Shown: positions 59,823 through 64,000 of the stretch, one piece after another | How positions within the stretch are numbered: the first letter of the stretch is position 1 | How the letters are laid out: each line of letters starts with the position of its first letter | Origin: Lentimicrobiaceae bacterium | GTDB taxonomy: Bacteria; Bacteroidota; Bacteroidia; Bacteroidales; Lentimicrobiaceae | NCBI GenBank assembly: GCA_020636745.1 | Contig: JACJXH010000010.1 | Coordinates: 62,001 to 126,000 of the forward strand | Direction of reading: 5' to 3' | Length of the DNA: 64,000 bases | Notes under the pieces: model-generated | The model's database searches: none | Told to the model about the DNA's origin: nothing | What the model saw: only the letters and a program-made list of their open reading frames with translations | Translations under genes and position numbers: made by a program

Positions 59823-60908
59823 TTATTTATAGATGTTTCTTCTGTTAAGTGCCTGTTGATATTTGAATGCATTCAGATTATGCTGCTCAAGTGTCCGGGC
59901 AAAGTTATGATAACCTGAGAAATCTTCGCGGGCACAGAAAAACATAAAATTATGCTGTTCGCGGTTAAGAACGGCATCAATAGACGAAACCGAGGGTAAA
60001 CAAATGGGGCCTGGAGGAAGACCTTTGTATTTGTAAGTGTTATAAGGTGAATCAATCTGCTTGTGTATGTTGAGTACACGCCGCATTTCAAAGTTTCCGT
60101 GGGCAAAAACCAAGGTAGGGTCTGCTTCCAGCAGCCAGCCTTTTTCAAGCCTGTTCAAATACACACCAGCCACCCGGGGTCTTTCGTCGTTTTTATTGGT
60201 TTCTTTTTCTACAATCGAAGCCAGGGTGATAACTTCGTGTTTGTTTAAATGAAGGTAGGCAAGCTTTTTGGTACGATCACTGTTCCAGAATTTATCTGCC
60301 TCAGATTTCATGCGGTTGATAAAGCTTCTGGCATTGGTGTTCCAATAAAATTCATAAGTATTGGGGATAATGATAGTATAAAGACTGTTGCGCGTAACCC
60401 CAAGCGAGTCAAGATAACTACTGTCGTTCAGTAAGTTAATAATGGAAAGCGAATCTGCTTCAATTTGTCCTGAAATACGTCCGGCAAGTTGATCGGGCGT
60501 TCTTATATTATTAAAAATTACTTTCACAGGCGCTTGTTTTCCTGATCGGAGAAGGTTCACCAGCTCGAGGCTACCCATGTCAGGTGTAAGTTTGTAACGG
60601 CCCGGCTTTATCATTTTATCATATTTCTTCAGGCCGGCAATCCATTCAAAGGATTTTCGGTGGATAATCATCCCATGAAGGTACAGCTCCTTTTTTACAT
60701 CATCAAAGTTACTGCCGGTAGGAATGGTAAGATAGCTTTCTTCGGCGCCGGCAGTGTATACATTGGGCTCAAAAGCTGCTTTATAACCCAGCCAGACTAC
60801 AGGTGTCATAAGAATAATAATCACCAGCACTGCCCATAAAAAAAATCGGCGGTACTTGTTTCCGGATTTTCTTTTGCCGGAATACTTCGTATGGTAGTAT
60901 CCTCGCAT
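59823..60908 (-). CDS. mltG: Endolytic murein transglycosylase MltG
   Basis: A 361-residue YceG-like protein. One N-terminal membrane helix (FFLWAVLVIIILMTPVVWLGY), a LysM-like domain (YLTIPTGSNFDDVKKELYLH) and the catalytic domain: ASIVEKETNKNDERPRVAGV with the catalytic Glu, LNRLEKGWLLEADPT, YNTYKYKGLPPGPICLPS. It cleaves nascent glycan strands and so sets their length. Five bases separate it from the GNAT gene upstream, so the two are co-transcribed with dapF. Confidence 0.93.
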   Translation of the reverse strand: MRGYYHTKYSGKRKSGNKYRRFFLWAVLVIIILMTPVVWLGYKAAFEPNVYTAGAEESYLTIPTGSNFDDVKKELYLHGMIIHRKSFEWIAGLKKYDKMIKPGRYKLTPDMGSLELVNLLRSGKQAPVKVIFNNIRTPDQLAGRISGQIEADSLSIINLLNDSSYLDSLGVTRNSLYTIIIPNTYEFYWNTNARSFINRMKSEADKFWNSDRTKKLAYLHLNKHEVITLASIVEKETNKNDERPRVAGVYLNRLEKGWLLEADPTLVFAHGNFEMRRVLNIHKQIDSPYNTYKYKGLPPGPICLPSVSSIDAVLNREQHNFMFFCAREDFSGYHNFARTLEQHNLNAFKYQQALNRRNIYK

Positions 60909-60913
60909 AGCGC

Positions 60914-61432
60914 TTATGCTTTTATGAGTTGCATTGTAATTTCATCAATCCACCCGTTACGGGTCCATGTCCACTCTTTACGGATGGCAGTTTGTTTAAA
61001 ACCTGCCTTAGTAAAAAGATGAATACTCGGAGGGTTGTCTGTTGAAATCTGGCAATACAACTGATGAAGATTTAGTGTGTTAAAGCTATATTGAATAAGC
61101 AATTGCAGTGCTTCTGCCGCAAAGCCTTTGCGGCGATCTTTTTTTTGAACAATGATACCAACGGCAGCTCGTCTGTGAAGCGGATCAAAATCAAACATGT
61201 CAATTGCACCAACAGGTTTGTCAGGTGTTTTTACAGGTGAAATCATCAATCTTAACTGTTTGTCAGCAAAAATGTCATGATGCGCGTTCAGTACATATTG
61301 TTCAATGGCAAATCTGGAATAAGGCGAAATTGTATGGCTCATTCTCCAGTCGGCCATGTCATTTTCCCATGCAAATAATGCATCTATATCTTCAGGCTCC
61401 GGTGCTCGCAGGCTAATCAGTTTTCCGGTCAT
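60914..61432 (-). CDS. GNAT-family N-acetyltransferase (RimJ/RimL-like)
   Basis: A 172-residue cytosolic protein: LISLRAPEPEDIDALFAWEN (typical RimJ/RimL start), GAIDMFDFDPLHRRAAVGII, KDRRKGFAAEALQLLIQYSF (acetyl-CoA loop, R-K-G-F-A in place of R/Q-x-x-G-x-A) and NLHQLYCQISTDNPPSIHLF. Substrate unknown. Between dapF (56 bases) and mltG, so its link is with cell-wall synthesis by position only. Confidence 0.88.
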   Translation of the reverse strand: MTGKLISLRAPEPEDIDALFAWENDMADWRMSHTISPYSRFAIEQYVLNAHHDIFADKQLRLMISPVKTPDKPVGAIDMFDFDPLHRRAAVGIIVQKKDRRKGFAAEALQLLIQYSFNTLNLHQLYCQISTDNPPSIHLFTKAGFKQTAIRKEWTWTRNGWIDEITMQLIKA

Positions 61433-61488
61433 TTCTCAGTGGGGTTTGCTGTTTGTCTTTATCGCATTTTAATTTAAAAGGTAATACT

Positions 61489-62280
61489 TTATTCGCATTC
61501 AGCAATATAGACCTCGCCGCGGTACGCCATAACTGCCGGCCCTGAAAGCCGGATATTGGTAAAATAACGGCCATTTGTTTCACTGGTAACTTTTAAACTT
61601 CCTCCCGCCGTTTCAATTTTCCATTCATTTTTACCCTTCAGTAACGATGCAATCAGAGCGCAGGCTGTTACGCCTGTGCCACATGATAGTGTTTCATCTT
61701 CAACTCCCCGCTCATAAGTTCTCACTTGTATTGAATCGTTTTCAATACACATCCAGTTGACATTGATGCCTTCTGACTTATACTTGTCAGAATATCTGAT
61801 TTTGCGTCCTTCGGCTACTGTGTCAATTATTTCGATATTTTCAACAATATTAACCAAATGTTGTGTTCCTGTATTGATTTCTGTGCCTGAAGGGCTGACT
61901 TCCGGAATAAGTGTATCGCCCATGCTTATTTCAACAGTCCAACTTTCCCCGTTTACCTGCTCCACACAGGCTGTATGAAAGCCGTCGCCAGCCAGAAACC
62001 GGACTTTAGAGCCTGTCAGTCCGTTCATATAACTGAAAGCCACTGCGCATCTGGCGCCGTTGCCACACATTTTTGCCAGGCTGCCATCAGCATTGTAGTA
62101 AGTCATTTCAAAATCAGTTTCGGGGTGTGTATTGACAATGATAAGGCCATCAGCTCCAATTCCAAATCTTCTGTGACAAAGTGATGCAATGGTGTGTGGG
62201 CTTAAGCTTGATTTTAAGTGTCTGCCATCCAGCATGATAAAATCATTGCCTGTGCCATGAAACTTGTGAAATGTTGTCAT
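61489..62280 (-). CDS. dapF: Diaminopimelate epimerase
   Basis: A 263-residue cytosolic enzyme converting LL- to meso-diaminopimelate for peptidoglycan and lysine. The N-terminus FHKFHGTGNDFIMLDGR is diagnostic; the two catalytic cysteines are in MCGNGARCAVAF and SCGTGVTACA. Length is normal. First gene of the dapF-GNAT-mltG unit, with a -7 box upstream at 62325-62332. Confidence 0.95.
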   Translation of the reverse strand: MTTFHKFHGTGNDFIMLDGRHLKSSLSPHTIASLCHRRFGIGADGLIIVNTHPETDFEMTYYNADGSLAKMCGNGARCAVAFSYMNGLTGSKVRFLAGDGFHTACVEQVNGESWTVEISMGDTLIPEVSPSGTEINTGTQHLVNIVENIEIIDTVAEGRKIRYSDKYKSEGINVNWMCIENDSIQVRTYERGVEDETLSCGTGVTACALIASLLKGKNEWKIETAGGSLKVTSETNGRYFTNIRLSGPAVMAYRGEVYIAECE

Positions 62281-62324
62281 AGTATTCCGGTTGTTGACAA
62301 TTTGGCAGATATTGTCTGCAGGGA

Positions 62325-62332
62325 CAAAGTTA
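62325..62332 (-). promoter_or_regulatory. -7 promoter box of dapF
   Basis: TAACTTTG on the minus strand, 45 bases before the start codon, fits TAnnTTTG. Confidence 0.5.
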
Positions 62333-62703
62333 CAACTTTCAATTTGTAATGTTGTAAGGATATATCAAGATATTGTAATCTGCATAACTTTATAAGAGCA
62401 GAACATTAAAAGCCAGGTTGAGTGCAAGCATGCATTTCGTAAAGTTTTCTATTTCAGACTTTTGTTTCAGTTGAACATTCGGCTTGCAACAATCAAAAAT
62501 GTAAGGCTTGCTGCTGCTATAAAACCGGAGGGTAGTGAATTTAATGGCAAAGTACTTAACAATTTTTAACAGGGGGGCATGTAACATTGGTATTTGAATT
62601 GCGTTTAAATCCATACCAACATTTGGTTTACACCTTGATGAAAAAAAAGATTAAATGAGGTGTTGATTACTGACCTTTTGTTTTTCTAAAAAACTAAAAA
62701 ACT
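62333..62703. other. Intergenic region between divergent dapF and degQ
   Basis: About 370 bases holding the degQ promoter region. No exact TAnnTTTG box on the plus strand was found; TGACCTTTTG at about 62671 is a near match 25 bases before ATG. A 74-codon minus-strand frame (62390-62614) has no start context and is not credible. Confidence 0.45.
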
Positions 62704-64000
62704 ATGAAAAAGATTGCAGGAAGTTTGTTAATTGCCATTGCAGGTGGAATTATTGCTCTTGGAGCTTATGGCCTTATCAGCAACAAACAGAATCGCAAAA
62801 ACAGCATTTCAACTACACAACAAACTCCGGCATACCTTGCCAGCATGCCCGGGGCAGGTGGGCCAATGGTGCTGCCCGATTTTACAGTTGCAGCAAATAA
62901 TACCATTCACGCAGTTGTGCATATCAAGACTGAATATCAGCGCAAAAGCAGTGTTTATGATTATTTCTTTGATTTCAGGGACTTTTTTGGCGACAGGGGG
63001 CAGCAGGGAGGTCCTGCTCCAATTGTGGCAACAGGCTCTGGGGTAATTATTAGTCCTGATGGATATATAGTGACCAATAATCATGTAGTTGCTGAATCAG
63101 ACAAAGTGGAAGTTACCCTGAATGATAAGCGCACTTATGAAGCAACCATTGTAGGAACCGATCCTTCAACAGATTTGGCTGTAGTGAAAATTGATGCCAA
63201 AGATTTGCCTTACTGCGTTTACGGCAATTCTGATGAACTGCAGATTGGCGAATGGGTACTGGCTGTAGGTAATCCTTTTAATCTTACCTCAACAGTTACA
63301 GCGGGTATTGTGAGTGCCAAGGCAAGGAATATCAATATTTTGGGCTCGCCGGATGGTTCTTCAATTGAGTCGTTTATTCAGACTGATGCAGCCGTAAATC
63401 GCGGCAATAGCGGCGGAGCTCTTGTAAATACGAGAGGAGAACTTGTTGGAATAAATGCTGCAATAGCCTCCGGTACTGGTTATTATGCCGGCTACTCTTT
63501 TGCTATCCCTGTAAATATTGTGAGGAAGGTAGTGGGCGATTTGGTTGATTTTGGTACGGTGCAGCGTGGTTTTATGGGCGTTAGTATTCGCGAACTGGAT
63601 AGCAAACTGGCTTCCGAAGAGGGAATAGATGATATTAAAGGTGTTTATATTGCTGATGTTACTGATAATGGAGCAGCCAAAGATGCAGGTATTCGCGCCG
63701 GAGATATTATTTTAAACGTTGAAGGTGTGGCCGTTAATTCAACTTCTGAGTTACTTGAATTGGTTGGTCAGCATAAACCCGGCGATAAAATTAATGTAGC
63801 TGTTAGCCGGGATGGTAAAGACATGGACTTCAAGGTTACACTCAAAAACCGGGATGGCAATCTTAGTCTTGTAAAACGCGAAGATGTTGATGTGCAATCA
63901 TTACTGGGTGCGAATCTGACTCCGGTTTCCGATGATTTAAAATCAGATCTGGACCTGGATTATGGAGTACAGGTAAATTCAATCAGAGAAGGTAAACTTC
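62704..64000 (+). CDS. DegQ/HtrA family serine protease (3' end outside window)
   Basis: ATG 62704 opens a frame with no stop before the window end (432 codons seen). A signal-anchor (GSLLIAIAGGIIALGAYGLI) is followed by a Gly/Pro/Gln linker and the trypsin-like domain: SGVIISPDGYIVTNNHVV (His), DPSTDLAVVKID (Asp) and NRGNSGGALVNTRGE (Ser). A first PDZ domain is complete (RGFMGVSIREL ... GAAKDAGIRAGDIILNVEG) and a second begins near the end (LLGANLTPVSDDLKSD). It is a periplasmic quality-control protease. Coordinates 3' are limited only by the window. Confidence 0.95.
   Translation, partial: MKKIAGSLLIAIAGGIIALGAYGLISNKQNRKNSISTTQQTPAYLASMPGAGGPMVLPDFTVAANNTIHAVVHIKTEYQRKSSVYDYFFDFRDFFGDRGQQGGPAPIVATGSGVIISPDGYIVTNNHVVAESDKVEVTLNDKRTYEATIVGTDPSTDLAVVKIDAKDLPYCVYGNSDELQIGEWVLAVGNPFNLTSTVTAGIVSAKARNINILGSPDGSSIESFIQTDAAVNRGNSGGALVNTRGELVGINAAIASGTGYYAGYSFAIPVNIVRKVVGDLVDFGTVQRGFMGVSIRELDSKLASEEGIDDIKGVYIADVTDNGAAKDAGIRAGDIILNVEGVAVNSTSELLELVGQHKPGDKINVAVSRDGKDMDFKVTLKNRDGNLSLVKREDVDVQSLLGANLTPVSDDLKSDLDLDYGVQVNSIREGKL

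Noticed and set aside
62390..62614. Minus-strand 74-codon frame in the dapF-degQ gap
   Set aside because: No ribosome-site context, no resemblance to known proteins and an A/T-rich intergenic composition.
1..64000. CRISPR arrays, prophage or integrase genes
   Set aside because: No regularly spaced direct repeats, capsid, terminase or recombinase genes are seen.

Overview
The window reads as a chromosome segment of a Bacteroidota bacterium. Support comes from two T9SS-type C-terminal sorting domains (ends of the genes at 1-620 and 5977-7197), TAnnTTTG-type -7 promoter boxes in front of several genes, a PBP1C/YchF/DapF/MltG complement with closest resemblance to that phylum, and a full Alternative Complex III plus caa3 oxidase cluster, which implies aerobic respiration. 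I cannot place it below phylum with confidence.

Layout. 1-5200 is an accessory zone: the tail of a T9SS cargo gene, then a decayed array of RHS-type polymorphic toxin tips (at least two tips and one extra RHS core fragment) threaded with palindromic repeats. Three copies of a REP-like element are present, two of them flanking a truncated REP-associated tyrosine transposase (RAYT). 5200-8750 holds secreted proteins of unknown function and a monoheme cytochrome c lipoprotein. 8806-22300 (minus strand) is a 12-gene respiratory block, actABCDEF-sco-ctaD-ctaE-ctaF-ctaC-ctaB, so quinol oxidation, electron transfer through c hemes, O2 reduction and part of heme A/copper assembly are encoded together. 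22900-27800 has an outer membrane protein, tRNA-Ser(CGA), YaaA, a small beta-rich secreted protein, CorA and MscS. 28400-30500 has a tiny ORF and an ABC-F ATPase with one degenerate ATP site.

30750-35270 is a plus-strand four-gene unit that I do not recognise as a described system: a TiaS-like protein lacking the tRNA-binding C-terminus, a six-helix membrane protein resembling ECF S-components, a lipoprotein and a TonB-dependent receptor. 35570-46300 (minus) has two hybrid histidine kinases, a GH144+GH3 pair expected to break down beta-1,2-glucan, and a membrane-fused spermidine synthase-like protein. 46880-53420 holds two Old Yellow Enzyme family reductases, a YkoF-like/PnuC/NadR-kinase-like vitamin salvage unit, a fucose-isomerase-like protein and a YaeR-type VOC protein. 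53590-64000 is cell-envelope housekeeping: PBP1C, YchF, a DUF2279 protein, phosphomannomutase, MltG, a GNAT, DapF and the 5' part of a DegQ/HtrA protease cut by the window end.

All family assignments are from reading translated motifs; no database search was possible.
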